Shown here piece by piece: positions 25,576-35,392 of a DNA stretch of 63,922 nt. The position numbers and the translations under genes are program-made. This DNA is from Sideroxydans sp. (GTDB lineage Bacteria; Pseudomonadota; Gammaproteobacteria; Burkholderiales; Gallionellaceae). How positions within the stretch are numbered: the first letter of the stretch is position 1; every line of letters starts with the position of its first letter. The stretch is taken from contig DAIDAJ010000011.1 of the NCBI GenBank assembly GCA_027310665.1, positions 1-63,922 on the forward strand, written 5' to 3'. The notes under the pieces were generated by a model. The model saw nothing but the letters and a program-made list of their open reading frames with translations. It was not told where the DNA came from and searched no databases.

Positions 25576-28487
25576 TTCGCACCGCCCTTCTTTTTGCCGC
25601 CGCCAAAATACGCCTGCCAACTCGGAGATTCTTTCATACCTGGATATTTCTTCATGGGTTCGAATTGCGGCGAGGTCTGCTCGGGCTCTCCCTCCTCCGC
25701 CTTGTAGATACGCACGCGCACGTCATACCACGCCGCCTGACCGGTGATCGGATCGGAATTCGAGAAGCGCTTGCCATCCACCTGCGGCGGCAGCTCTTCC
25801 GAAATGATGTGATTGAGCAGGAACCCCTGTTGCGATTCGTTCGCGTCGGGAGACAGATTCCACGCGCCTGCAGCTTTGCCGATGGCATTCCATGTCCACA
25901 CCGTGCCCGGTTCAACCGACTCGCTGTAACGCGCCATGCAACGTATCTTGCCCCATTGCGACTCGACCCATATCCAGTCGCCGTCGGCTATGCCCGCATC
26001 CTTCGCAGTCTGGGAATTCACATACAGATAGTTGTGTGCATGGATTTGGCGCAACCAGGCATTCTGCGAATCCCACGAGTGGTACATCGCCATCGGCCGT
26101 TGCGTCAAAGCTGACAGAGGATATTTGCGCTTGTCGCTGGTCTGGGTCTCCAGCGGTTCGTAGTAGAACGGCAACGGATCGAAGAAAGTCTCGATGCGCT
26201 TCGCCAGATGCGCCGGCGGCTGGCGTGTAATGCTCTTGCCCTGTGCAGCAAGGCGGAACTTCTGCAATACCTCGGAATAGAGGTGGATCAGGATAGGCTC
26301 CGAGTAGCGCGTGATGCCGTTGCGCTGTGACCATTCGAGATAGCCCTTGTTCCAGTTGCGCATGAACTGGTAGGAGCGCGGCAACACATGGTGATGCACG
26401 CAGTCATTCTTCGCATACATCTCCCACTGATTGGGATTCGGCTCGCCGCGTATGGATTTCTCGCCCCCCTTGCCGCGCCATCCTGTCAGGAAGCCGATGC
26501 CGGATCCCGGCGCAGTCTCCCAGTTGACGATGAAATCGGGATAGTCTTTAAACTTGCGCTCGCCTTCCTTGGTGACAAAGGCCGGCAACTTCAGTCTCGT
26601 GCCGAGTTCGATCAGCACTTCCTGGAACGGCTTGCATTCGCCGGTCGGCGGCACCACGGGGATGCGCACCGAATCCACCGGCCCGTCGAATTCGGAGATC
26701 GGACGGTCGAGCATGGACATCACGTCATGACGCTCGAGATAGGTCGTATCCGGCAGGATCAGGTCGGCGAAAGCGGTTGTCTCGGAATGGAAGGCGTCGC
26801 ACACCACGATGAACGGGATCTTGTATTGCCCGTCCTCTTCCTTGTCGGTGAGCATCTTGCGTACTTCGCTGGTGTTCATGCTCGAGTTCCATGCCATGTT
26901 GGCCATGAACAGCAACAATGTATCGATCTTGTAGGGGTCGCCGCGCCAGGCATTTGTAATGACGTTATGCATCAGCCCGTGCACCGACAGCGGATATTCC
27001 CACGAGAAAGCCTTGTCGATGCGTACCGGGCTGCCGTCTGCATTGACGAACAGGTCGTCCGGATCGGACGGCCAGCCCAGCGCCATGCCGTCGAGCGGCG
27101 TATTCGGCTGCACCGCACGCGGGTCGTTCGGCGTGCGCGCACAGGGCGGGATCGGGCGCGGGAACGGTGTTTTGTGGCGAAAACCGCCGGGACGGTCTAT
27201 CGTACCCAGCAAGGTCATCAGAATGGATAGTGCGCGTATCGTCTGAAAGCCGTTGGAGTGCGCTGCCAATCCGCGCATGGCATGGAACGAGACGGGATTG
27301 CCCGTAACGGTATCGTGCTCCTTGCCCCAGGAATCGGTCCACGCGATGGGCAGTTCGATCTTCTGGTCGCGCGCGGTGATGCCCATCTCGTGCGCCAAAC
27401 GACGGATGGTCTCGGCGGAAATGCCGGTTATCTGCTCCGCCCACTCCGGCGTGTAATCCTTGACGCGCTCTTGCAGCAACTGGAACGCGGGCTTGACAGG
27501 CGTGCCGTCCGCCAACTTGAATTCGCCGAACAGGTAAGGATCGGCGCCTTCGGTATGCGTAACCACCGCCTTTTCGGTGTTACGATCCCACCACAGTTTG
27601 TTCTGCGGATCGTAACAGCCCTCCTCTTGCGGCACCTCGGTACGCACGAACATACCGAACTCGTCATGTGCAGCGTCCAGGTTCACCAGTTGTCCGGAAT
27701 TGGTGTAGCGCACCAGGAAATCGCGGTCGTACAGGCCGAGTGCGATAATCTCGTGGATCAGGGCCAGCATCAGTGCGCCATCCGTACCCGGGCGGATCGG
27801 CACCCATTCGTCGGCAATCGCGGAATAGCCGGTACGCACAGGATTGATCGAGATGAAACGCCCGCCTTCGCGTTTGAATTTCGACAAGGCGATCTTCAAT
27901 GGATTGGAGTGATGGTCTTCTGCAGTCCCTATCATGATGAACAACTTGGAACGCTCGAGATCGGGGCCGCCGAACTCCCAGAACGAACCGCCGATCGTGT
28001 AGATCATCCCGGCAGCCATGTTCACGGAACAGAAACCGCCGTGCGCCGCATAGTTGGGCGTGCCGAACTGGCGCGCGAACAAGCCGGTCAGCGCCTGCAT
28101 CTGGTCGCGTCCGGTGAACAGCGCGAATTTCTTGGGGTCGGTAGCGCGTATCTTGCCGAGACGCTCGCCGAGGATGGAGAAAGTCTCCTCCCAGCTGATC
28201 TCTTCGAAATCTCCGGCGCCGCGTTCTGATCCCGGCTTGCGGCGCAACGGCTTGGTCAGGCGTGCCGGCGAGTACTGCTTCATGATGCCGGAAGAACCCT
28301 TGGCGCAGATCACGCCATTGTTCAGCGGATGATCGGGGTTGCCGTCTATGTAGCGCACCTCACCGTTGCGCATATGCACGCGGATGCCACAACGGCAAGC
28401 GCACATGTAACAGGTGGTTTTGTGAACTTCGATCTTCGCATCCGGAACGGGGGGAGCAAACGGGTCATGCAAGGGAGTCGATGACAT
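25572..28487 (-). CDS. soeA: SoeA, molybdopterin sulfite dehydrogenase catalytic subunit
   Basis: 971-aa member of the DMSO reductase superfamily. An N-terminal [4Fe-4S] site (CYMCACRCGIRV) is followed by molybdopterin-guanine-dinucleotide binding regions such as GDWIWVESQWG. There is no twin-arginine signal, so it works in the cytoplasm, as expected for SoeA and unlike periplasmic polysulfide or thiosulfate reductases. SoeABC oxidises the sulfite made by DsrAB directly to sulfate. It is divergent from sat-aprMBA, the alternative route. Close PSR-like relatives cannot be excluded by eye, but context favours Soe. Confidence 0.9.
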   Translation of the reverse strand: MSSTPLHDPFAPPVPDAKIEVHKTTCYMCACRCGIRVHMRNGEVRYIDGNPDHPLNNGVICAKGSSGIMKQYSPARLTKPLRRKPGSERGAGDFEEISWEETFSILGERLGKIRATDPKKFALFTGRDQMQALTGLFARQFGTPNYAAHGGFCSVNMAAGMIYTIGGSFWEFGGPDLERSKLFIMIGTAEDHHSNPLKIALSKFKREGGRFISINPVRTGYSAIADEWVPIRPGTDGALMLALIHEIIALGLYDRDFLVRYTNSGQLVNLDAAHDEFGMFVRTEVPQEEGCYDPQNKLWWDRNTEKAVVTHTEGADPYLFGEFKLADGTPVKPAFQLLQERVKDYTPEWAEQITGISAETIRRLAHEMGITARDQKIELPIAWTDSWGKEHDTVTGNPVSFHAMRGLAAHSNGFQTIRALSILMTLLGTIDRPGGFRHKTPFPRPIPPCARTPNDPRAVQPNTPLDGMALGWPSDPDDLFVNADGSPVRIDKAFSWEYPLSVHGLMHNVITNAWRGDPYKIDTLLLFMANMAWNSSMNTSEVRKMLTDKEEDGQYKIPFIVVCDAFHSETTAFADLILPDTTYLERHDVMSMLDRPISEFDGPVDSVRIPVVPPTGECKPFQEVLIELGTRLKLPAFVTKEGERKFKDYPDFIVNWETAPGSGIGFLTGWRGKGGEKSIRGEPNPNQWEMYAKNDCVHHHVLPRSYQFMRNWNKGYLEWSQRNGITRYSEPILIHLYSEVLQKFRLAAQGKSITRQPPAHLAKRIETFFDPLPFYYEPLETQTSDKRKYPLSALTQRPMAMYHSWDSQNAWLRQIHAHNYLYVNSQTAKDAGIADGDWIWVESQWGKIRCMARYSESVEPGTVWTWNAIGKAAGAWNLSPDANESQQGFLLNHIISEELPPQVDGKRFSNSDPITGQAAWYDVRVRIYKAEEGEPEQTSPQFEPMKKYPGMKESPSWQAYFGGGKKKGGAK

Positions 28488-28735
28488 GGGTGGTGGTTTA
28501 ATAGTTATTGAGGCATGGCCGCCTCACCAAATTAGTCGGCTTGATCAGGGTCGCAAGTATGCGTATCCCTTACCAGTACTGCCATAGCTGTGATGAGGGA
28601 GTGAAGCATAACCCATAAGGGGGGTGCGTCCCTCAACCCATGAGAGCTATCGCGGACAGGATGAGCTTGCTCTAGTGTGCGTACCTGAGAAATCATAAGT
28701 ACCTGACTAGATTACTAGATTATTAGGAGGCATAT
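28488..28735. promoter_or_regulatory. divergent soe / sat-apr promoter region
   Basis: 248 bases between soeA (minus) and sat (plus) with no gene. It holds the second copy of the 19-base element (28609-28627), a nearby CTCAACCCATGAG, and a strong AGGAGG ribosome site before sat. Two alternative sulfite-oxidising systems therefore share one control region. Confidence 0.6.
28609..28627. promoter_or_regulatory. candidate shared operator, soe/sat copy
   Basis: TAACCCATAAGGGGGGTGC differs from the dsr copy (14898-14916) at one position only. It lies 109 bases before sat and 122 bases before soeA. A -10-like hexamer (TCTAGT) begins 44 bases to its right, against 45 bases for TAGACT at the dsr copy. 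The conserved spacing to the plus-strand gene suggests a common activator-dependent architecture (inference). Confidence 0.6.
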
Positions 28736-29950
28736 ATGGCATTGGTAAACCCGCATGGTGGAGGCGATCTCAATCCCTTGTTGCTGGATGGCCCCAGCCA
28801 TAAGGCGGAACTCGAGAAAGCGAAAAAGCTGACTCAAGTCAAAGTCAGCTCGCGCGAAAAAGGCGACATCATCATGCTGGGCATCGGCGGATTCACGCCG
28901 CTCAACGGTTTCATGACCCATGCCGACTGGCAAGGCGTCTGCGACGGCATGACGATGACCAGCGGCCTGTTCTGGCCTATCCCTATTACCCTTTCCACCG
29001 ACAAGTCGACTGCCGACGCCATTCCCACCGGCAACGAAATCGCGCTCATCGATCCTGAAGACGGCAGCATTCTCGCCACGATGAAAATCACCGAGAAGTA
29101 CACCATCGACAAAGGGCACGAATGTGCCACCGTGTTCGGCACCACCGACATCGAACACCCCGGCGTAAAGATGGTCATGGAACAAGGCGACGTAAATCTC
29201 GCCGGTCCGGTAAAGGTGTTGTCGCAGGGCGGATTCCCGGAGAAATACGGCACGTTGTTCATGACGCCGAAAGAGACGCGCGCACTCTTCAATGAATTGG
29301 GATGGAGCAAAGTTGCAGCGTTCCAGACCCGCAACCCGATGCACCGTTCGCACGAATACCTCGCCAAGGTCGCCATCGAAGTTTGCGACGGAGTCCTTAT
29401 CCATTCGCTGCTCGGCAACCTCAAACCTGGAGACATCCCGGCCGAAGTGCGTACCAATGCCATTATGGCGCTGACCAAACATTATTTTGTAGCCAAGACC
29501 ATCGCCCAGGCAGGTTATCCGCTCGACATGCGTTACGCCGGTCCACGCGAAGCCCTGTTGCACGCGCTGTTCCGCCAGAACTACGGCTGCTCGCATCTCA
29601 TTGTCGGGCGCGATCATGCCGGGGTCGGCAGCTACTATGGCCCGTTCGATGCGCATCACATATTCGACAAGATTCCCAAGGGCGCGCTCGAAACACAGGC
29701 GCTCAAGATCGACTGGACTTTCTGGTGCTACAAGTGCGGTGGCATGGCCTCCGCACGTACCTGCCCGCACGATGATAAAGAACGTCTGCTACTCTCGGGT
29801 ACCAAGTTGCGCAAGATGCTTTCCGAAGGATCCGATGTACCGCCGGAATTCAGCCGTCCCGAAGTGCTGGAGATATTGCGCAAGTACTACGCGGGACTAC
29901 AAGAGCATGAGAAGGTAGAAGTAAAACTGACAGGGCATTCCGCGAAGTAA
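28736..29950 (+). CDS. sat: dissimilatory ATP sulfurylase
   Basis: 404-aa homo-oligomeric sulfate adenylyltransferase. Substrate motifs are [13 protein letters not shown] and [21 protein letters not shown] zinc-binding group [15 protein letters not shown] near residue 325 is typical of the dissimilatory form. In sulfur oxidisers it makes ATP and sulfate from APS and pyrophosphate. It has an AGGAGG ribosome site and heads the sat-aprMBA unit. Confidence 0.96.
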   Translation: MALVNPHGGGDLNPLLLDGPSHKAELEKAKKLTQVKVSSREKGDIIMLGIGGFTPLNGFMTHADWQGVCDGMTMTSGLFWPIPITLSTDKSTADAIPTGNEIALIDPEDGSILATMKITEKYTIDKGHECATVFGTTDIEHPGVKMVMEQGDVNLAGPVKVLSQGGFPEKYGTLFMTPKETRALFNELGWSKVAAFQTRNPMHRSHEYLAKVAIEVCDGVLIHSLLGNLKPGDIPAEVRTNAIMALTKHYFVAKTIAQAGYPLDMRYAGPREALLHALFRQNYGCSHLIVGRDHAGVGSYYGPFDAHHIFDKIPKGALETQALKIDWTFWCYKCGGMASARTCPHDDKERLLLSGTKLRKMLSEGSDVPPEFSRPEVLEILRKYYAGLQEHEKVEVKLTGHSAK

Positions 29951-30012
29951 GGCCAGCGGATAGTCCGGTCATTCAGGATGGTCATTCGTCTGCAATTATT
30001 GAGGAGAAACTA

Positions 30013-30837
30013 ATGTTCACGAGCAATCCCTTTGCCGCACTTTCGGCATCGATTCCAACCGTCTATATGCAAGGGTATATCGTCGTGATGATCCTGCTGG
30101 TCATGGGTGGAACCATACTCGACATGCTTCACAAGAAAAGCGCGCAGTACTTTTTCGAAAATGCAAAAAAAGCGAAGAAGAGCGCAAAACGATCAGTAGG
30201 TGGTGGTGAAAAGATAGCGATTGCCACTTCGGTGCTGGTAAAGGAAGTATTGACTTCTGGTGAATTCGACAATCCAAGGCGCAGGCTTTCCCATCTGTTG
30301 ACCATGTGGGGAACCATTATTTTCATCGTGACTACCGCGATCATGATCTTCTCGCCGTCATCCACCTCTACCCTGCTGCCTCAGCTCTGGCATATCGGCG
30401 CGCTGATGCTTGCTGTTGGTGGATACTGGTTCTGGTTTGCCATCCGCGTTGATGTGGCTGCGGAAGGCCTTTCATGGTTTCGGCTTGAGCGCGCGGACTT
30501 GTTCATCCTCTCGCTGCTGGCCACCTCGACCTTCGCATTGATCTGGTCTTTTACCGGCGGTGGATTGACCGTGTTCTTTGCCTTGTTCATCCTGTCCAGC
30601 ACGGTGCTCTTTGGCGGCGTGTATTGGTCCAAGTTTGCCCACATGTTCTTCAAGCCCGCTGCGGCCTACCAGAAGAAAATCATCATGGCCGATGGTTCTC
30701 GTGAGAATCTGCCTCCTGACTATGACCTGACGGATCCTGAAGTACAGCGCAAGTTTCCGGATGTGCCTATGTATATGGGCAAGAACCCGCCCAACATGGG
30801 GCTTTGCATCAAGGCTGAAAGAGCCAACCATTACTAA
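30013..30837 (+). CDS. aprM: AprM, membrane protein of APS reductase
   Basis: 274-aa protein with about five to six hydrophobic helices, placed directly before aprBA. AprM is the putative membrane anchor and quinone link for APS reductase in sulfur oxidisers that lack QmoABC. It begins 62 bases after sat. The N-terminus is followed by a basic cytoplasmic loop (KKAKKSAKRSVGGGEK). No cluster or heme motif is visible. Identification is mainly by context and topology. Confidence 0.87.
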   Translation: MFTSNPFAALSASIPTVYMQGYIVVMILLVMGGTILDMLHKKSAQYFFENAKKAKKSAKRSVGGGEKIAIATSVLVKEVLTSGEFDNPRRRLSHLLTMWGTIIFIVTTAIMIFSPSSTSTLLPQLWHIGALMLAVGGYWFWFAIRVDVAAEGLSWFRLERADLFILSLLATSTFALIWSFTGGGLTVFFALFILSSTVLFGGVYWSKFAHMFFKPAAAYQKKIIMADGSRENLPPDYDLTDPEVQRKFPDVPMYMGKNPPNMGLCIKAERANHY

Positions 30838-30881
30838 TGCTGTCTTGACTAATTTTCGATAAGAAATAGAGGAGTATCTTA

Positions 30882-31364
30882 ATGCCAACCTTTGTATATA
30901 TGACACGTTGTGATGGTTGTGGAGAGTGCGTTGACATCTGCCCGTCCGACATCATGCACATCGACAAGAAGCTGCGTCGTGCTTATAACATCGAACCCAG
31001 TATGTGCTGGGAATGCTATTCCTGTGTAAAAGCATGCCCGCATCAAGCGATCGATGTACGCGGTTATGCCGATTTTGCACCACTGGGACACAGTGTCCGA
31101 GTGATCCGTGATGAAGAGAAAGGCACGATTGCGTGGCGCATCAAGTTCCGTAACGGCAAGAAAGACATGGAACTGCTGGCGCCGATCACGACCAAGCCCT
31201 GGGGCTCGGCGACACCGGACCTCGCCAAGGTGCCTGCCCCCAGCAAGGAGATGCGCGACAGCCAACTGTTGTTCAATGAGCCTAAATACATCCGCATGGA
31301 TGAGGGTGGATTGCACACACTGCAATCCAATGGCCTGGAAATCAAAGAGGGAGTGCAATACTGA
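30882..31364 (+). CDS. aprB: AprB, APS reductase beta subunit
   Basis: 160-aa ferredoxin-type subunit. Two [4Fe-4S] sites are seen in CDGCGECVDICPSD and CWECYSCVKACPHQA, followed by a beta-rich tail that wraps around AprA in known structures. It takes electrons from the AprA flavin. Its stop overlaps the aprA start by one base (TGATG). Confidence 0.96.
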   Translation: MPTFVYMTRCDGCGECVDICPSDIMHIDKKLRRAYNIEPSMCWECYSCVKACPHQAIDVRGYADFAPLGHSVRVIRDEEKGTIAWRIKFRNGKKDMELLAPITTKPWGSATPDLAKVPAPSKEMRDSQLLFNEPKYIRMDEGGLHTLQSNGLEIKEGVQY

Positions 31365-33253
31365 TGAGCTACTCGACAATTATTGAAGACAATATCGACA
31401 TCCTGGTTGTCGGTGCGGGTCTGGGCGGTACGGGTGCTGCATTCGAGGCAAGATATTGGGGGCAGGACAAGAAGATCGTCATCGCCGAAAAGGCAAACAT
31501 CATGCGTTCTGGCGCGGTAGCTCAGGGCCTGTATGCGATCAACTGCTACATGGGTACACGCTTTGGCGAGAACAATCCCGAAGATCATGTGCGCTATGCA
31601 CGTATCGACCTGATGGGTATGGTGCGTGAAGACTTGCTGTTTGACATGGCACGCCACGTAGACTCCGCTGTGCATAACTTTGAAGAATGGGGTCTTCCCA
31701 TCATGCGCAACGAGAAGAAGGGTTCGTATCTGCGTGAAGGGCGTTGGCAGATCATGATCCATGGTGAATCCTACAAGCCTATCGTTGCCGAGGCCGCCAA
31801 GAAATCTGCAGACAAGGTTTTCAACCGCATCTGTGTGACTCACCTCTTGATGGATGAGTCCAAGGAGAACCGTGTTGCCGGTGCCGTGGGCTTTAATGTC
31901 CGCACGGGCAACTACCACGTGTTCAAATCCAAGGCCGTTATCTGTGGTGCCGGTGGCGCTTCCAACATCTTCAAGCCGCGCTCTGTCGGCGAAGGTGCGG
32001 GTCGAGTCTGGTACGCACCGTGGTCTTCGGGTTCTGCATATGGCCTGATGATCGAAGCCGGTGCAAAGATGACGCAAATGGAAAACCGCATCGTGCTGGC
32101 TCGATTCAAGGATGGTTACGGCCCTGTCGGCGCCTACTTCCTGCACCTCAAGACCTATACCCAGAACGCCTACGGTGAAGAGTACGAGTCCAAGTGGTTC
32201 CCGGCACTTCAGCAAATGGTAGGCAAGGAATACCTGGATCCGGAGGTTTCGCACAGAACTCACAGACCCATTCCGACCTGCCTGCGTAACCACGCGATCA
32301 TCAACGAGGTCAATGCCGGTCGTGGCCCGATCCATATGGTCACCATGGAAGCCTTCCAGGATCCTCACCTTGAAGAGATCGGTTGGCACAACTTCCTGGG
32401 TATGACCGTTGGTCAAGCAGTACTGTGGGCAGCTACGGACGTTGATCCCAAGTACGAGAATCCTGAGCTGACCACCTCTGAGCCTTATGTCATGGGTTCG
32501 CATGCTACTGGTTGCGGTGCCTGGTGCTCTGGTCCGGAAGACGTGTCTCCGAAAGAATACTTCTGGGGCTACAACCGCATGACGACTATTGAAGGTCTGT
32601 TCGGTGCCGGTGATGCGGTAGGCGGTACACCCCACGCCTTCTCGTCGGGTTCCTTCACCGAAGGTCGTCTGGCCGCCAAGGCTGCCTGTAAATATATCGA
32701 TGATGGCAAAGCAGAGGGCATCCGTGTTTCTGACGCTCAGATCAATCGTCGCAGGGAACAGATCTACAAGCCTCTGGAAACTTACCGTGTTTTCAGCAAT
32801 GAAGTGGTTGCCGGTACCGTCAATCCCAACTTCATCAACCCAAGACAAGGCCTTGATCGTTTGCAGAAGCTGATGGATGAGTACTGTGGTGGTTTTGGTG
32901 TCAACTACATGACCAACGACAAGCTCCTGAACATCGGCTTGAAGAAGATGTCGATTCTGGGTGAAGATCTGGAAAAGGTTGCCGCGTCTGATATCCATGA
33001 ACTGCTGCGCGCATGGGAGCTGAAGCATCGTTTCCTGACTTCTGAAAGCGTGTTCCAACATACGCTGTTCCGTAAGGAGACGCGTTGGCCGGGTTACTAC
33101 TACCGTGGCGATGTGATGAAGCTGGATGACAAGAACTGGCACGTACTGACAGTTTCCCGCCGTGATCCCAAGACAGGTGAGTACACCATGGAAAAAGCAC
33201 CGCTCTACCACTTGGTGGGCGATGTTGAGAAAGCACCCGCAGAAGCGCACTAA
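31364..33253 (+). CDS. aprA: AprA, APS reductase alpha subunit
   Basis: 629-aa FAD protein of the fumarate reductase/succinate dehydrogenase flavoprotein fold. The FAD site starts DILVVGAGLGGTGAAFEAR, and the AprA-specific block CGAWCSGPEDVSPKEY is present. It oxidises sulfite plus AMP to APS in this direction. It ends the sat-aprMBA operon, with a terminator about 70 bases downstream. A long open frame on the opposite strand is a codon-bias shadow. Confidence 0.96.
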   Translation: MSYSTIIEDNIDILVVGAGLGGTGAAFEARYWGQDKKIVIAEKANIMRSGAVAQGLYAINCYMGTRFGENNPEDHVRYARIDLMGMVREDLLFDMARHVDSAVHNFEEWGLPIMRNEKKGSYLREGRWQIMIHGESYKPIVAEAAKKSADKVFNRICVTHLLMDESKENRVAGAVGFNVRTGNYHVFKSKAVICGAGGASNIFKPRSVGEGAGRVWYAPWSSGSAYGLMIEAGAKMTQMENRIVLARFKDGYGPVGAYFLHLKTYTQNAYGEEYESKWFPALQQMVGKEYLDPEVSHRTHRPIPTCLRNHAIINEVNAGRGPIHMVTMEAFQDPHLEEIGWHNFLGMTVGQAVLWAATDVDPKYENPELTTSEPYVMGSHATGCGAWCSGPEDVSPKEYFWGYNRMTTIEGLFGAGDAVGGTPHAFSSGSFTEGRLAAKAACKYIDDGKAEGIRVSDAQINRRREQIYKPLETYRVFSNEVVAGTVNPNFINPRQGLDRLQKLMDEYCGGFGVNYMTNDKLLNIGLKKMSILGEDLEKVAASDIHELLRAWELKHRFLTSESVFQHTLFRKETRWPGYYYRGDVMKLDDKNWHVLTVSRRDPKTGEYTMEKAPLYHLVGDVEKAPAEAH

Positions 33254-33319
33254 GCGAATACAGGCCTGATTTGCCAATTTCGTACAATCAGGCTTGCGAT
33301 AACTTGTAAATGTATTCAG

Positions 33320-33355
33320 AGAGGACCGGCATATTTCATGTTGGTCCTCTTTTTG
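33320..33355 (+). terminator. rho-independent terminator after aprA
   Basis: The stem AGAGGACC/GGTCCTCT has a 15-base loop and is followed directly by five T. A second, weaker hairpin (GCCTGATT...AATCAGGC) precedes it at about 33263. Together they close the sat-apr operon. Confidence 0.8.
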
Positions 33356-33430
33356 CCTGTTTCGCAAGAGTGGAATAGTCATTTCCATGAAAGTATGTGA
33401 ACATCATGTTCGTTTAACGGAGTTCGGTTG

Positions 33431-33781
33431 ATGAATATAATTGACAAGACAGATGAAGAGATATTGGATATCGCAAATCCTATGTGGGCGGATTTGGTTA
33501 AATACTCGAATGAAGGCAACTACGGTGCTTTCACGCGAAATTTTTCGAGTACTTTGATTGCCGGCGCCAATGAGGTTGAAATGGGCAAGCAGTTTGCAAG
33601 AAGCGAACTGGCAAAGAACCTGTCACCGGACTACGAGTATCTTGGCATCATTCGTCGTGGTGAATATGTCACAGTGTTATATAAACAGAGAAGTTCGAAG
33701 AAAGCTGGTGAATGGCTGGGAAGGCTGGTACTGGGTTATGAAAAGGACAAGGTGAGAGTTTTTGGCGCCACCATATTTTAA
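33431..33781 (+). CDS. hypothetical protein, SnoaL-like length and pattern
   Basis: 116-aa soluble protein. The helix-rich N-terminus (DEEILDIANPMWADLVKYSN) and beta-rich C-terminus (GEYVTVLYKQ, GRLVLGYEKDKVRVFGATIF) give an alpha+beta pattern compatible with an NTF2/SnoaL-type fold; this is only a guess. The ATG at 33431 has GGAG eight bases upstream; a TTG one codon earlier is also open. It is 26 bases before slyD and may be co-transcribed with it. Function unknown. Confidence 0.75.
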   Translation: MNIIDKTDEEILDIANPMWADLVKYSNEGNYGAFTRNFSSTLIAGANEVEMGKQFARSELAKNLSPDYEYLGIIRRGEYVTVLYKQRSSKKAGEWLGRLVLGYEKDKVRVFGATIF

Positions 33782-33806
33782 GGCAGGGTTATAAAAAATA
33801 TTGAAT

Positions 33807-34316
33807 ATGTCAGATACGATAGCAGACGAAAAATTCGTTGAACTGAACTACAAGGTCATCGATAACAAAACTGGCGACGTACTGGTCACTGTGGATTATC
33901 CACTGGGTTATGTTCACGGCGTAAATGATGTGATGTCCGAAGAAGTGACAAAGGAACTCTATGGCAAAAAAGTCGGCGACATCATCGAAGTGCCGATAGA
34001 CACTGCAAAGTTGTATGGTGAAAGAGATGAGTCACTGGTATTTACCGATCGCATAGAAAATGTCCCCGAAGAATATCGGGAGATCGGCATGACCATCACC
34101 ATGGAAAATGAAAAGGGTGAACCCAGGAACTTCATCGTTACCCGATTCGATGACAAGACACTGACTATCGACGGCAATAACCCCCTTTGCGGCAGAGAGG
34201 TCACTTTCCTGCTGCAAGTGCTGTCTATACGTGATGCCACCGAGGAAGAGATCGAGCTTGGCGGAGCAGTCGGCGCCGATCCCGACCTGAATGAGATACT
34301 CGACCGGGCAAAATGA
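33807..34316 (+). CDS. slyD: SlyD-like FKBP-type peptidyl-prolyl isomerase
   Basis: 169-aa FKBP/SlyD protein. The FKBP part (LNYKVIDNKTGDVL, PLGYVHGVNDVM) is interrupted by the insert-in-flap chaperone domain (about residues 70-130). The C-terminus ends GADPDLNEILDRAK and lacks the histidine/cysteine-rich nickel-binding tail of E. coli SlyD. It folds proteins in the cytoplasm; a role in nickel delivery to the hydrogenase in this window is therefore less likely. The TTG at 33801 is also open. The stop overlaps the TPR gene by four bases. Confidence 0.88.
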   Translation: MSDTIADEKFVELNYKVIDNKTGDVLVTVDYPLGYVHGVNDVMSEEVTKELYGKKVGDIIEVPIDTAKLYGERDESLVFTDRIENVPEEYREIGMTITMENEKGEPRNFIVTRFDDKTLTIDGNNPLCGREVTFLLQVLSIRDATEEEIELGGAVGADPDLNEILDRAK

Positions 34317-35371
34317 AATTCTCAACCAATTACATCATTTTCCCGCCGAACAAGGCTCTGGAACGTGCAATAGCGGATTCTATCGGCATGCTGAGTAAAG
34401 AAGCGGCCGCAGCGGCCATGCCGGATACCAAGATTGCAGTAGCGGATAATTTTCGTTACGCACGGGGAAATTATGAGCAGCACCGTTTCAGCGCCAGGAT
34501 CTATGAAAGTTTGTGCGAGGCGCTTGAGGCATCGCTGACAGACACTACCGATACAGGCGCTCTTGCTGCAAAGATCATCCGCGCACGGGAGCCATTGGTC
34601 TGGGCAGAGACGCAGAACAATCTTGGAAACATTCTTGCCGCACTGGGACAGCAGCGCAGAGATGCAACATTGTTTGAACGGGCCATCCTGTGTTTTGGCA
34701 AAGCATTGGAAGAGTTCAGCCAGGAAAGCTCTCCCCCGGAATGGGCAGCTACGCAATATAACCTGGGCACGGCCAACCAGGCGCTTGGTCGGCTACTTGA
34801 TGCTACAAAGCCATTAAAAATCGCTGTAGATGCTTACACCAATGCTTTGCTGGTTTGGACACGAGAAAGGTCACCGGAAGATTGGATGTACGCCATGCAT
34901 CAACTGGGGGCCACCTTACATACGTTCGGCAAACTGCTTAAAGGCAACCGTCAATTTCAAAAATCCGTTGTTGCCTATAAGAATGCCCTTGCCGCTCTCG
35001 ATGCAGACAATTACCCATTGGAGCTCACTGCCACACATAGCAATCGGGCTGCCGCTTTGCATCATCTCGGTGAGTCGGAAGAAAACCCTGATCGCCTAAA
35101 AGAAGCGATCAATTCCTACGAAAAGGCATTGACGGTCAGCATGGAGCAGCAGTTGCCTATCCATGTGGCAGTCATCTGCCGGGTAAACAAGGCGACAGCG
35201 CAAAATGTACTGGCTCAATTAACAAATGATGCCGTGCTTGCAGAAGAAATCGCGGATGAATTCGAGGTGATCATGGAGTGTTTTCCTCACGCGCTACAAC
35301 CACTCTGTTTAAAGCACTGCCAGGAACAGCTGAAAATGGCGCAGTCGCAACTGCAAGTGATTAACCGCTAG
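34313..35371 (+). CDS. tetratricopeptide-repeat protein
   Basis: 352-aa soluble protein made largely of TPR units between residues 95 and 300 (for example WAETQNNLGNILAALGQQ, WAATQYNLGTANQALGRL). It has no signal peptide or catalytic domain. TPR proteins mediate protein interactions. The ATGA overlap with slyD implies coupled translation, so it may act with this isomerase; the partner is unknown. Confidence 0.85.
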   Translation: MKFSTNYIIFPPNKALERAIADSIGMLSKEAAAAAMPDTKIAVADNFRYARGNYEQHRFSARIYESLCEALEASLTDTTDTGALAAKIIRAREPLVWAETQNNLGNILAALGQQRRDATLFERAILCFGKALEEFSQESSPPEWAATQYNLGTANQALGRLLDATKPLKIAVDAYTNALLVWTRERSPEDWMYAMHQLGATLHTFGKLLKGNRQFQKSVVAYKNALAALDADNYPLELTATHSNRAAALHHLGESEENPDRLKEAINSYEKALTVSMEQQLPIHVAVICRVNKATAQNVLAQLTNDAVLAEEIADEFEVIMECFPHALQPLCLKHCQEQLKMAQSQLQVINR

Positions 35372-35392
35372 ATTGTTGAGAGAGGACTGAAA

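Noticed and set aside
25572-28487. polysulfide/thiosulfate reductase instead of sulfite dehydrogenase
   Set aside because: There is no Tat signal on the molybdenum subunit, and the operon is divergent from sat-apr beside dsr. This favours the cytoplasmic SoeABC, though only a phylogeny can settle it.
31064-33388. 774-codon open frame on the minus strand opposite aprB-aprA
   Set aside because: The plus strand encodes well-conserved AprB and AprA with full motifs. The antisense product has no recognisable domain and reflects codon bias.
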